64,000 nt of DNA, from positions 85,630 to 149,629 of the forward strand of contig NW_020313143.1 in assembly GCF_003265705.1 (NCBI RefSeq), read 5' to 3'. Numbering within the stretch: position 1 is the stretch's first letter; each line of letters opens with the position of its first letter. The stretch is from Callorhinus ursinus (lineage: Eukaryota; Chordata; Mammalia; Carnivora; Otariidae). Shown here piece after piece: positions 23,940 to 36,165 of the stretch. The position numbers were made by a program, and so were the translations under genes. The notes under the pieces are model-generated. The model made no database searches. It was not told where the DNA came from and worked only from the letters and a program-made list of their open reading frames with translations.

Positions 23940-26900
23940 AAAACGATATGATAACTTTCTTTCTCTGCTTGACCTACTTCACTTAGCATAATCCCCTGGA
24001 GTTCCATCGATGTCAGTGCAAATGGTGGGTATTCATCCTTTCTGATGGCTGAGTAATATTCCATTGTATATATGAACCACACCTTCTTTATCCATTCATC
24101 TGTTGAAGGACATCTCAGCCCCTTCCACAGTTTGGCTATTGTGGACATTGTTGTTATGAACATTGGGGTGCATGTGCCCCTTCTTTTCACCACATCTGTA
24201 TCTTTGGGGTAAATAACCAGTAGTGCAATTGCTGGGTCGTAGGGTAGCTCTATTTTTAACTTCTTGAGGAACCTGCAAATGTTTTCCAGAGGGGCTGTAC
24301 CAGCTTGCATTCCCACCAACAGTGTTAGAGGGTTCCCCATTCTCCACATCCTTGCCAACATTTGTTGTTTCCTGTCTTGTTAATTTACACCAGTTAATTC
24401 TAACTGGTGTAAGGTGGTATCTCATTGTGGTTTTGATTTGTATTTCCCTGATGACAGGTGATGTGGAGCATTTTTTCATGTGTGGTTAGCCATTTGTATG
24501 TTTTCTTTGGAGAAGTGTTTGTTCATGTCTTCTGCCCATTTCTTGACTGGATTATTTGTTTTTGGGGGGTGTTGAGTTTGAGAAGTTGTTTATAGATCTT
24601 GGATGCCAGCCCTTTATCTGTGATCTGTGATGATGATTCATTGGCAAATATCTTCTTCCATTCCGTGGGTTGCCTCTAGTTTTGTTGATTGCTTCCTTTG
24701 CAGTGCAGAAGCTTTATATCTTGATAAAGTCCCAAAAGGTCATTTTTGCTTTTGTTTCCCTTGCCTTTAGAGACGTGTCTTCCAAGAAGTTGCTCTGAGG
24801 TCAAAGAGGTAGCTGCCTGCATTCTCCTCTAGGATTTTGATGGATTCCTGTCTCACATTTAGGTCTTTCATCCATTTTTTCTTTGTGTATGCTGTAAGAG
24901 AATGGTCCAGTTTCATTCTTCTGCATGTGGCTGTCCAATTTTCCCAGGCCCATTTATTGAAGAGACTGTCTTTCTTCCATTGGATAATCTTTCCTGCTTT
25001 GTCGAAGATTAGTTGACCATAGGGTTGAGGGTCCATTTCTGGGCTCTCTATTCTGTTCCATTGATCTATGTGCCTGTTTTTGTGCCAGTACTATGCCGTC
25101 TTGATAATCACAGCTTTGTAATATAGCTTGAAGTCAGGCATTGTGATGCCCCCCAGCTTTGGTTTACTGTTTCAACATTCCCCTGGCGATTTGGGGTCTT
25201 TTCTGGTTCCATACAAATTTTAGGATTGTTCGTTCCAGCTCTGTAAAAAATGTCGATGGTAATTTGATAAGGATTGCGTTGAATGTATAGATTGCTCTGG
25301 GCCTCATAGACATTTTAACAATGTTTATTCTTCCAATCCAAGAGCATGGAATGTTTTTCTATCTCTTTTTATCTTCCTCAATTTCTTTCATAAGTGTTCT
25401 GTAGTTTCTAGAGTACAGATCTTTTACCTCTTTGGTTAGGTTTATTCCTAGGTATCTTATGGGTTTTGGTGCAATTGTAAGTGGAGTCGATCCCTTAATT
25501 TCTCTTTCTCCAGTCACATTGTTAGTGTACAGAAATGCAACTGATTTCTGTGTATTGATTTTGTATCCTGCCACATTGCTGAATTACTGTATGAGTTCTA
25601 GCAACTTTGGGGAGGAATCTTCTGGGTTTTCCACATAAAGTATCATGTCATCTGCGAAGAGTGAGAGTTTGACTTCTTTGCCAATTTGAATGCCTTTTAT
25701 TTCCTTTTGTTGTTTGATTGCTGTGTTTGACTGCTGAAGCTAGGACTTTTAGTACTATGTTGAACAATAGTGGTGAAAGTGGGCATCCCTGTCGTGTTCC
25801 TGACCTTAAGGGGAAAGGTCTCAGTTTTTTCTCCATTGAGAATGATATTCGCTGTGGGCTTTTTGTAGATGGCTTGTATGATATTGAGGTATGTTCCCTC
25901 TATCCTATACTTTGAAGAGTTTTAATCAAGAAAGGACGCTGGATTTTGTCAAATGCTTTTTCTGCATCAATTGAGAAGATCAAATGGTTCTTGTCTTTTC
26001 TTTTATTAATGTGTTCTATCACGTTGATTGATTTCCAAATGTTGAACCACCCTTACATCCGAAGAATAAATGCCACCTGGTCATGGTGAGTAATCCTTTT
26101 AATGTACTGTGGGATCCTATTGGTTAGTATTTGGTGAGTATTTTGGCATCCATGTTCATCAGGGATACTGGTCTGTAATTCCCCTTTTTGATGGGGTCTT
26201 AGGTTTGGGGATCAAGGTAATGCTGGCTTCATAGAACGAGTTTGGAAGTTTTCCTTCTATTTCTATTTTTTGAAACAGCTTCAGTAGAATAGGTATTATT
26301 TCTTCTTTAAATGTTTGGTAGAATTCCCCGGGGAAGACATCCAGCCCTGTACTCTTGTTTTTTGGGGAGGTTTTGGATTACTTCTACAGTTTGCTCTGAT
26401 TATTGGTCTGTTCAGATTTCCTACCTCATCTTGTTTCAGTCTTTCGTAGTTTATAAGTTTCCAGGAATGCATCTATTTCTTCTAGATTGCCCAATTTGTT
26501 GGCATATAGTTGTTCATAGTATGTTTTAACAATTGTCTGTATTTCCTTGGTATTGGTCGTGATCTCTCCCCTTTCATTCATGATTTTATTAATTTGGGTC
26601 CTTTCTCTTTTCTTTTGGATACGTCTGGCCAGAGGTTTATCGATCTTATTTATTCTTTCAAAGAATCAGCTTCTGGTTTCCTTGTTCTGTTCTACCATTC
26701 TTCGGGTTTCTATTTCATTGATTTCTTCTCTAATCTTTATTATTTCTCTTCTCCTGCTTGGTTTAGATCTTCCATTGCCGTGAGTGGGATGTTAAAGTCC
26801 CCTACTATTAATGTATTATTATCGATATATTTCTTTACTTTGGTTAGTAATTGGTTTATATAATTGGCTGCTTCCATGTTGGAGGCATAGATATTTACAA

Positions 26901-27231
26901 TTGCTAGATCTTCTTTTTGGATAGAACTTTTAAGTATGATATAGTGTCCCTCTACATCTCTTACTATATATAGTCTTTGGCTTAAAATCTAATTTGTCTG
27001 ATAGGCGGATTGCTACCTCAGTTTTCTTTTGAGGTCCATTAGTGTGGTAAATCGTTCTTACCCCCTCACTTCCAATCTGGAGGTGTCTTCAGGTCTAAAA
27101 TGAGTCTCTTGTAGACAGCATATGGACGGTTCTTGCTTTTTTATCCAATCTGCTACCCTGTGCCTTTTGGTTGGAGCATTTAGCCCATTTACGTTCAGAG
27201 TAACTATTGAAAGATATGAATTTAGTGTCAT
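23940..27231 (-). pseudogene. L1 ORF2 (endonuclease/reverse transcriptase), deleted and frameshifted
   Basis: The N-terminal endonuclease starts MTLNSYLSIVTLNVNGLNAP at 27231, with the QETH motif seen soon after (LQETHF). After about 26765 the frame jumps to a segment around EIETRR in the pre-RT region. The RT palm survives only as disconnected pieces (25359-25836), and the C-terminus, with the YTMEYYSAIRKDE motif, lies at 23921-24361. Many stops interrupt it. Confidence 0.85.
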
Positions 27232-27312
27232 GGTATTGCCTGTAAAGTCCCTGTGTCTGTAGATTGTCTCTCTTGCTTTCCAGTCTGTGTTACTCTTGGG
27301 GTCTCCCTTCAC

Positions 27313-28198
27313 TTACAGAATCTCCCTTAATATTTCTTGCAGGGCTGGCTTGGTGGTCACATATTCCTTCAGTTTCCGTCTGTCCTAGAAGCTCTTGATC
27401 TCTCCTTCCATTTTGAATGACAGCCTTGCTGGATAAAGTATTCTTGGCTGCATGTTCTTCTCATTTCGTAACCTGAATATGTCTTGCCAGCCCTTTCTGG
27501 CCTGCCCGGTTTCTGTGGATAGTTCTGATGTTATTCCGATGTTCTTCCCTCCATACATAAGGAACCTCTTCTCCTTAACTGCTCTCAGGATAGCTTCTTT
27601 GGCTCTGAGATTTGCAAGCTTCGCTATCATATGTCGGGGTGTTGACCTATTTTTATTGATTTTGGGAGGGGTCGTCTCTGCCTCTTGGACATGAATGCTT
27701 TTCCTTTCCCAGATTAGGGAAGTGCTCAGCCATGATTTCCTCAAATATACCTTCTAGCCCTCTCTCTCTCTCCACCCCCTCTGTGATCCCGATAAGTCTG
27801 ACATTGGTTTGTTTCAAGGCATCACTAAATTCTCAAAGCCTTTCTTCATTGACTATTGGTTGTCTTTCTCTCTTTTCCTCAACTTCCTTCCTTTCCACTA
27901 GCCTGTCCTCTAGATCACTTATTCTCTCTTCTGCCTCACTGACCCTAGGTGTTAGAACATCCAATTTGGACTGCATCTCATTCATAGAATTTTAAAGTTC
28001 GGCCTGACTGATCTCATTTCTGCCCTTAGGGATTCTGTATTGTCATTTATGGTTTTTTTCAAGCCTAACTATTAACTTTATACTTGCTATCCTGAATTCC
28101 ATCTCTGACATCTTACCTATATCCATATCGATTAGCTCTGTGGCAGAGAATAATGCCTCTGGTTCTTTCTTTTGTTGTGAATTCCTCCTTCTAGTCAT
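27313..28198 (-). pseudogene. L1 ORF1 (RNA-binding chaperone), broken
   Basis: The product would be the L1 ORF1 RNA-binding protein that coats L1 RNA. The N-terminus begins MTRRRNSQQKKEPEA at 28198. The C-terminal half includes residues such as KEKRFLMYGGKNIGIT and the conserved ARLSFKMEGEIKSF region (27385-27744). The end, KPALQEILREIL then TAA, lies at 27313-27350. The two open parts are in different frames or separated by stops, so no intact ORF1p is made. Confidence 0.85.
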
Positions 28199-28459
28199 TC
28201 TGCCCAGGGAAGGATGGGTTAGTGAATGAACGGAGTCCAAATTATCAACCACAACCTAGAAAAAATCCAAAGTTGTCAGAAGCCACCACAGAAAAGCAAA
28301 CAAAGCCAAAATGAAACAAAACAATAAGACAAAGTGGGGGGGGGAGAGAGACTATAATCTCACAAGGTGGACAAAGCAGGGTGATCCACTTGTTCCTGAT
28401 TGAATTTTGGTCTTTGTGTTAGAAGACACTACATCCCAAAATTGTAAAGAAAGCAAAAC

Positions 28460-28461
<2 letters not shown>

Positions 28462-28500
<39 letters not shown>
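28462..28500. repeat. (AC)n microsatellite
   Basis: A pure AC run of about 19 units in the 5' UTR of L1 'F'. Confidence 0.95.
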
Positions 28501-28503
<3 letters not shown>

Positions 28504-29880
28504 TGACTAGAATGAAAAAAGGACTAGAATGAGGCCTAAATCTATAAAATGTAGATGTGAAAAAATAAAAGTTAAAAAAGGACTTTAAAACATAAGTTGG
28601 TAAAATAAGAATCTGGATGAAACGGAAAAAAGGTTAAAATAAAAAAAGAAATGGAAAATTTTAGGCTGAAGGATAAACAAGTTGTGAGGAAACACCTGGA
28701 GCTCAATATACTATTTTCCCCTGGCCCTGGGGTTTTACAGTCTCAGGGGATCCATAAACTTGTCATTCACCTATTTTCCAGTCTGTCTTCTTGGGGCGGG
28801 GCCTGCTGTTCTGCTTCTCGGGTGTCTTTGCCTGGGCTGAGTTGCCCCACACCTTGTCAGGTGGATGAGTTCAATGTGAGCTGGTCGTCTGAGTGGCTTT
28901 TGTTCCCTGGCGTCTTTCTGCACCTCTTCAGAGGGTCAGAGTAAAAATGACCATGCCCGGATCTCTGGCGCAGAGCTGCAAGATCACGGTCCCCCCTCGT
29001 CAATAATCCCACGGGTCAACTGTCTCCACTTCTCTGTGCGCCAAACTCCACAGACTCATGTGGTTCGTGCCCACTGCAGTTCCCCCCGGGGGGAGTCGCA
29101 GGGACCCGGAAGCGTCAGTGCACTTCTTGTCTTGGCAACTGTGAGTGGTTGTGGGCTCGTGTGTGCACCCTGTTCCGCTACTGCCAGGTCGCGGCTGGGT
29201 GTCGCCCTACCATCCTTCCCAGAGCCACCACTGCCCTGAGAGCTGTTGCCCGACTGTGGGTGTGCAGCCGTTTCGTCCCTCCCAGGGGATGGTAAACGGC
29301 CCACACATTCCAGTGCTTTTCAGGGTGCTCAGGCAAAGAGTGGTCTCCCTACCGGACCGGCTTGTGGTTTGTGGTGACCAGAGCTGTGAGCCCCTCCTGG
29401 GCTCCCTGACCATAACCAGTTTTCCTGCTCCACTGCTTGGGTGCTCCATCGGTTCAGGCACCCCCGTTCTTTCTATGTCTCCTGGGATCCTGAGACCACA
29501 ATGACCCACCTAGAATTCTTCCCTTTTCATCCCCTGAGCCCCTTTCAGAAAGGGGTGTCTCTCACTGGAGCAGATTTCTAAGCGTTCCGATTTTGCATTC
29601 CAGTGTTACATCACTTTCTGGTAGCCAGCTTATGGAGGCTCCCTGCCCCCTCCATTTATTTTCCGATACTTCCCCACAGATTCACAACTCTGCACCTCCT
29701 ACCTTGTAAAAAGCAGTCGTTTTTCTGCTTGTAGAGTTCCAGATTATTTCCCTACATCTCAGGCTGAATTCGTGGGTGTTCAGAATGGTTTGATAGATAT
29801 CCAACTAAATTCGAAGGACCAGATGAAACAAGGTCCCCTACTCTTTCACCATCTTTCCTCCCTCCCCTCTGGGTCTTGTT

Positions 29881-30360
29881 TTTTAACCATTCTGACACTC
29901 TATGTCTTTTGATGGGAGCATTAATCCATCTACAATCAAAGTAATTATTGATAGATAGATATTTAGTGCCATTTTTTACTTGCTTTGTCATTGTTTCTGG
30001 AGATTTTCTCTGATCCTTTCTTGTCTTTGTCACTTTTGGTCTCTCCTTTCCACTCAAAGAGTCCCCTTTAATATTTCTTGCAGGGCCGGTTTAGCGGTCA
30101 GGAACTCCTTTAGTTTCTGTTTATCTGGGAAATGCTTTATCTCTCCTTCTATTCTGAATGATAGCCTTGCTGGATAGTGTGTTCTTGGCTGCAGATTTTT
30201 CCCATTCAGCTCTTTGAATATATCATGCCACTCTCTTCTGGCTTGACAAGTTTTCTGTTGGGAAATCTCCACCTAGGCTTGTGGGTTTTTCCCTTGTAAG
30301 TTAAGGTCTTCTTTTGTCTTTCTGGTTTTAAGATTTTTTTTCTTTATCACTACGTTTTGG
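29881..30360 (-). mobile_element. Older LINE-1 fragment (ORF1/ORF2 junction), antisense
   Basis: The minus-strand translation contains an ORF1 C-terminus (ARLSFRIEGEIKHF, then KPALQEILKGTL) and, after the inter-ORF spacer, an ORF2 N-terminus with APIKRHRVSEW. It duplicates a region also present in L1 'F' but with more divergence, so 'F' appears to have landed beside or inside it. Confidence 0.8.
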
Positions 30361-30810
30361 AAATTTAATTACAGTATGTCTTGGTCATGGCTGAAGAGGG
30401 AAACCCCCCCATTCCACTGAATGTTTCCCAGTCCTTAAGATACTACCTTCTCACACACAGTTTCAGTCCCTGAGTACCCCACATCCTTCTTTCTCCTCAG
30501 CAGAGACAATGGTTCTATTTCTTTGATTCAATCCCTAGAGGCCCCTGCAATAGCCCAATACTAGTGGTTTACATTAGGGAAGAAGGTTGGGGCTGTTTCA
30601 GAACTGCAGAAGGAGTGGTCTTCTAGAGCTGTGGGTCTCCAGCATTCCCGACACGTTCAAAGATGCATTCAGTTCTATCCTGACAGCCACCTACTTCCTA
30701 CAGCCCCCGAGTTCCAAAGGGAGCACCAGGCAGTAATAATAAGAAACTGCCATTCACCGTGCTTAAAAAATGTCAATAACATCATAATTTAAAAGTAGTA
30801 CAGGTCACTA
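30361..30810. other. Gene-free stretch
   Basis: No gene is recognised. Bases 30792-30810 are the left target duplication of the L1 fragment that follows. Confidence 0.5.
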
Positions 30811-30998
30811 AGTCACAGGAATAAATGGCACAGCATAGGGAATATAGTCAGTGGTATTGTAAGAGTGTTGTATGGTGACAGATGGTAGCTACACGTGTCG
30901 TGAGCATAGCATAAGTTATAGAGTTGTTGAATCATTATGTCTTACACCTGAAACTAATGTAACATTGTGTGTCAAATAGACTCAAAATAAAAAAAAAA
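30811..30998 (+). mobile_element. Short LINE-1 3'-UTR insertion with target duplication
   Basis: About 190 bp of L1 3' end ('ggcacagcatagggaatata' ... 'gtcaaatagactcaaaataa' plus poly(A)) is flanked by 19-bp duplications at 30792-30810 and 30999-31017 (aaagtagtacaggtcacta / aaagtactacaggtcacta). It is a very strongly 5'-truncated L1 insertion. Confidence 0.88.
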
Positions 30999-31017
30999 AA
31001 AGTACTACAGGTCACTA

Positions 31018-31812
31018 TAAAAAAAATTAACCATTGGCTTGGGAAGCGTTAAACGTCAGTGCCAAAATAAAGTTAGGGCAACTGGAGCCCTGGAGGCTTC
31101 AGGACACAGTGAGGAAATTAGAGTAACTCGAGGTTTCATGACTGAGCAGACATTCACGCAGCAGTTTCTCCAATTTCTTTAACCTTTCTTGACTTCCTAT
31201 ACCCTGACCTAATGTATGGATCGAATAATAGTTTACTCGAATAAAAGTTTGGATGAAAGGAGATATAATTTTGAGTACTATTTGCTTACATTAGCTTTGC
31301 CAATTTGATTTTCCCACCCTCCAGGTCATCTTTCCTGGAGGAAATTCCTGTTCCTCTGACCCCTCCCTGTCTGTCTACTGCCTTAAAAACCAGTCAGTTC
31401 ACATTCTTCCCATTCCCAGGTCTCTTGGCCCCAGGGGCAGGATTTCACTTGGACCACCATTATTGTTGTCGTAGTGGTCATCATCATCATCATCATTATC
31501 ATCATCATCATCACCTCCAAGAGCGGTTGTTGAGTGAGCACCCATGGGGGAATGTAAAATGACCAGTCATAAATCCCTGGTGGCCCATCATCTACATAAG
31601 AGATTGCTGGGTATATGAAATGTTCCTGACCCTTCTTTCATTTCTCCCCCTCTCCCCCACAGGCGGTTTTTAGACTTTTTCCCTTATCAATCTCTTTTTC
31701 CTTAGAACATGAAATTTTAGTACCACAGCTGAAATGTTAAGTGTTTATGTACTGTGGTCCTTTGTACTGCCACAAACCATTGTAATGTGAAGGTTACCAA
31801 CTCCCTACCCTT
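31018..31812. other. Gene-free stretch with a (CAT)n repeat
   Basis: An imperfect CAT/ATC repeat at about 31479-31515 makes a chance His-rich open frame. No gene is recognised. Confidence 0.55.
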
Positions 31813-31828
31813 AAGAACTCATTTTTAG

Positions 31829-32292
31829 TCCGGTGTGGGGACTTTCCTTCCCGGTAGTCGGTTGTCATGGTTGGTGGGTAGTAACTGAGCCAAGATGTGG
31901 AATCTGCTGGCTCTTCGTCAGATTGCCCAGAGGACCATAAGTACTGCTTCACGCAGGCAGTTTGAAAATAAAGTTCCAGAGAAATAAAAGCTATTTCAGG
32001 AGGATAATGGAATTCCAGTGCATCTAAAGGGTGGAGTAGCTGATGCCCTCCTGTATAGAGCCACTATGATGCTTACAGTTGGTGGAACAGCATATGCCAT
32101 ATATCAGCTAGCTATGGCTTCATTTCCCAAGAAGCAGGATTGACTTCAGTTTATCATCTCAGCAGGCAGTTGGTTCAGTTTCATTCAGCTCTCTATGGAC
32201 CAGATAAATAAATGAGTTCTTCTTTGGGGATCAATATTTATTGACTTATACTAACTGCCACCAATAAAGCAGACTTTACCATGAAAAAAAAA
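31829..32292 (+). pseudogene. COX7A2: COX7A2 processed pseudogene
   Basis: This is an intronless copy of the mRNA for cytochrome c oxidase subunit 7A2, a small inner-mitochondrial-membrane subunit of complex IV. The frame runs from ATG 31895 to TGA 32141-32143, 83 codons, the family's usual length. Recognisable parts are the presequence (LLALRQIAQRTISTASR), VPEK, KGGVADALLYRATMM and LTVGGTAYAIYQLAMASF ending in PKKQD. Codon 31 is TAA (31985-31987), where the family has Gln, so the frame is broken once. Both UTRs are present, with 'ccaataaagcagactt' before a poly(A) tail. A 16-bp target duplication (aagaactcatttttag) at 31813-31828 and 32293-32308 proves L1-mediated retrotransposition. No introns or own promoter are visible. 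Confidence 0.95.
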
Positions 32293-32308
32293 AAGAACTC
32301 ATTTTTAG

Positions 32309-35300
32309 CCCATTTGGGAGTAATGTCTGTTAAGAATGCATTGAATATTGTGATGAGCACAAAAGCTGGAACCCGATTATATGGTGTATGATATGTGGAA
32401 CTCTTCCTTAGGCTCTGCTGGCTTACCCTTGGTCATCTGTAAAAGGGGACCCAGGACGCCTTCCTTACAGAACTGTAGGGAGGGGTAAGTGGGAAACCCA
32501 GTACAGAGCACACAGCACATAGGAAGACTTCAAGAACTGTGAGTCCTGGCCCATCTTTCTCCTCCTTCCCAGAGAGTGATGACTGTTACCTAAAACCAAA
32601 CAGCATAACTGCCGCAGAGACCACCCGGAAAACGTGGCAGTAAGAAGTAGCCTCTACTCACATAATGAATGAAGCTTTGGGGCCATTTCTGTGTTGCAGG
32701 ATGGCTTTGCTGAGGGATTTGGGGTGGGAAAAGAGGATCCTCAAGCCGTGTCCTTTAATTCCTCGTCCTGTCCTGTTTCTTTATCTTCTAGATCGATATT
32801 GGAAAAGCAGTTTGCTATTGAGCCCCCAAATGAAGAGAGAGTGCAGATAAAGAGGAGGCAGGAACCACAGGCCCTTGACCCTCACACCAGACCCCATTAC
32901 CCACTCTAGGACCATGCACGGGAATTTCATCTGTACCATCAGCTTCTTCAAAGAGAAGGGTGGGGGAGCTTCTTCAAAGAGAAGGGTTGGGGAGCTGTGT
33001 ACCCACGTGGGCACAATAGTAGAAACGTGTAAAACTGCAAGTTTTCAAGTCCTAGAGGGTTGTCATCTATCAAGGAGAACTTTGGTTGCCCTTTGGGGAG
33101 TGTCAGTGGTACAATGCCATTCCTGTTCCTGCCTAGATGACTCTGGAAGATGGATTTTTTCCATTGTGATGAGTCTGAGTTTGTCATCTGTCAAATGGGT
33201 ATAAGGATGCCATCCTTACAGAGATGCTGTGAGAGAGAATACTGCACATATATAATTGTGTGCATGTTTCAGCTATAAACATGTAAGTGATCTCATAGTG
33301 TAAGGGCCCCTTGACAACCTCTTTTCTCTGAAAACAGTGTTTCTGAGATTTCTCTAACAAGGTGACTGTGGGGCTGTTTTGATATGACCATGTCCATTCT
33401 TACACGTGCTTCCTGGGGCACAGGTTCCGAAGTTCTCTGCAGGCCAGAAATAAGAGTGAGGCCGCTGACAGGAGCCCACTTTCCTCTCTGATAGATGTTG
33501 CCTAATGTCTCTGCGAAGAGGTTGTACCAAATTAGTTCTTCTCCAGCAGTATATGGAGTTCTCATTGCCCCATCCCAACCAATTTCCATTTAAACAGGAT
33601 GCTGTCTGAACGCAAACACACTGAGCAGATTTGCTTTTCAAACTCTAGAATTACTGTAGGACATATTGGGAGGCATACAATGGGACCATTAGCTAACCAT
33701 TTAGAAATGTGTGTGGAAAATATGTCATTAAGAGAGAAGTGAGATGGGGAAAAATGAAAAGCATCCTAACATTCTAACAAGGTGGTATTACATCAGGGAT
33801 TAATATTGATAATGTTGTCATATCCATTCTTTGCAGAGGTCTGCAGAAAGAAGCGTAACCTCTTTGCCATGTGTGTCTCTGCTCAGGAGCATGTGCTTTG
33901 GAGTCACACACACCCACAAAGAGAGGATAGCCATATCTCACTACCAGGGTTATCCTGAGATTCAGTCCAGCCACTGAATGAAAAAACCAGAATTGGACCC
34001 CTTGTAAGCATTTTCCTTCGTAAAGAGTAGCTGTCTTTCCTCTCCGGAGCTGGGAACTCCTGTGGCAACTTGTCCTGCCCCCTCAGCCAGGGCCCCTTAA
34101 CTTGGATACTTCAGAATCACTTTGCTGATTCTTTTCTTAACCCTTGTCTGAGACTCCCTACAAGGTGGAAAGAGGACTTTTGTATGGAAGGCCATTCAGG
34201 TTATAAGCCATAACCTGATGGGCTCCAGAGGACAAATAAAGCACCATTTGGCACCAACAGTGTATGGGAGTGCCCTTTTCCCTCCATTCCAGCAACACCA
34301 GGTATTACCCAGCTTTTGTCTTTATTGCCCATCCGATCTGCTCATATTCCCTAGATGTGCCTCATGGGAGAGTCCTCTGAGATGGTCATTAAACTTACAG
34401 ATTCACAGCTCTTGTTCCTCTGCAGTAGCTCCAAGAGCTCAAAGAGAAAACATGTTTCTTTGATGTTAACCGGCAGGTAAAATGAGAGGACACAAAATAC
34501 CTTACTTAAGTGGAAATGGGGTGTTGATTTTAGTCCATGATCCCAAACTTCACGGATCAGGAGAAGAGATGGCAAATGACTGAGGATGCCCTACTTGTAA
34601 AGAGATGCCATCAACTGGGGGTGGTGACTCCCGCGTGGGCCCCAGGGGCTGCCTCTACTTCTCCCACTCCCTGAGTTGTTTTGTGTGGATGAAGATGTGT
34701 TCTGTGAGGCTCTGAGGGCATGTGCTTCTGGGCAGTAGGGAGAGGGAGGTGTCGGCTGTTAGGGAAGCCCTGAACAGAGGATGCTGATGTAAGAATTGGG
34801 TGAAAATTAGGGCCCTAAATCAGGTTGGCCAGCTATGAATGTGATGCCTAAATAATAAGGGTGGCTCATGCCCCCTTCTCAGAGGCATGGGAAATCCCTG
34901 TGTGGGGATGACACTTCCGTCTTTGTGTGACTTGGAACCTAATTCTGAAGGCAGTTCTTGGTATGTCCTCACATGGCTCGGTAGGGGCGTCATTTGGGAG
35001 GTGGACTCCTCTGAAGGACACAGATGGTCAGAGCTATTTTTGAGACCCCACTGCCTGTGGACCGGACAGCCTCTTCCAGCCGAGAGAAGGACAGGAGAGA
35101 AAGCTAGGTGGGCATAGGTGTCTCTCTCCCTCCCTCCCCCTCTCTCTCTCTTTTCCCTAAGGGCAACTAATGTTTATTGCTCATCTCTTTCTAATTAGAC
35201 TTGCATATTCATGTAGTAATACCCCTGAACACATTAATCTAATCTGGGCATCTCCTATACACTAATAAAAAGAAAAGAAAAATCTAATACATAATTCTAG

Positions 35301-35630
35301 TAAGAGACCAAAGTCACACAATTAATTTCAGAGATATGATAATGAAAGGTAATATCCTACTCCTATTCCTAGTTTATGAAACAAAATATAGCTTAATAAA
35401 ATACTGCTTTAGTATGGCTGTAGGAATATTTGTATTGCTTAGCAGGTGTCTCTTAAAGAAAGGAGCAACTGCTGGTAAAATGAGAACCAGGATCATCAAC
35501 TCTGGCTGCATGAGGTGTTGGCCTGAGGATTTTTGAGCACTTTTACATGTTTCATAAACTTGAACTAGAGCTCAGGTTTGCTGATTCCCAGCTCTGTGCT
35601 CTCCTCATGAAGTACTGCTAAGAGCTGCCC
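32309..35630. other. Gene-free stretch
   Basis: No exon series, retrocopy or young repeat is recognised in about 3.3 kb. A 26-bp direct duplication sits at 32941-32992. A TC-rich low-complexity tract lies at about 35120-35150. Confidence 0.5.
32941..32992 (+). repeat. 26-bp direct tandem duplication
   Basis: Two adjacent copies begin 'agcttcttcaaagagaaggg' and differ at one base (gtggggg versus gttgggg). It probably arose by replication slippage. Confidence 0.9.
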
Positions 35631-35634
35631 TTCA

Positions 35635-35690
35635 AAGGACAGGCAAGATTTCCAAGACTTCCTTCTTTCCTTAAGGCTGAATAGTATTTC

Positions 35691-35721
<31 letters not shown>

Positions 35722-36165
35722 TGTGTACACACACATATACATGTACACATACAAATACACATATACACTCACTTATATGTAGAAACCTTTTGAAAAGGTC
35801 AAACTCTTAGTAACACAGAGTAGAATGGTGGTTACCAGGGTCTGGAAATGGGAGGAAAGGGGAGATACTGATCAAAATGTACAGACTTTCAGTTATAAGA
35901 TGAATACGTTCTGGAGGTCTAATGTACAGCATAGCAACTATAATTAACAATAGTGTATTGTACACTTGAAATTTGCTAAGAGAGTAGATCTCAAGTGTCA
36001 TCACCAAACACACAGAAAAAGTGGTAAATATGGGAGTAGATGGATAGGTTAACTAGTTTTATTGTGGTAAATCGTTTCACAGTGCATGCATGTACCCAAA
36101 CATCAGGTTTCACACCCTAAATACATATAGTTTTTAATGTGTCAAATATAATGAAAAAAAAAAAG
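35635..36165 (+). mobile_element. LINE-1 3' end with a probable 5' inversion
   Basis: Bases of about 35635-35768 read as antisense ORF2 end ('ggctgaatagtatttcactg'). From about 35769 the sequence is sense L1 3' UTR ('agagtagaatggtggttacc' to a poly(A) run near 36152). The pattern fits twin priming, as for L1 'C'. A (TG)n array lies at 35694-35721. No clear target duplication was found. Confidence 0.65.
35694..35721. repeat. (TG)n microsatellite
   Basis: A TG run of about 14 units followed by an ACAC/ATAC-rich tract. Confidence 0.9.

Larger units (their letters stand above)
23635..29880 (-). mobile_element. LINE-1 'F', antisense, reaches its 5' UTR, ORF2 internally deleted
   Basis: Read on the minus strand the order is: 5' UTR start at about 29878 (a 'gaaagatggtgaaagagtag' segment), a GC-rich 5' UTR to about 28200, ORF1 (start ATG at 28198, stop at 27313), ORF2 (start ATG at 27231, opening MTLNSYLSIVTLNVNG), and the 3' UTR from about 23940 to 23640. 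At about 26765 the endonuclease region is joined straight to the middle of ORF2, so roughly the linker and N-terminal part before the RT is missing. ORF1 and ORF2 both contain stops and frameshifts. It is dead, but unusually long. Confidence 0.9.

Noticed and set aside
31305..31562. Open frame with a run of His residues
   Set aside because: The His run is an imperfect (CAT)n repeat; no family similarity or gene context.
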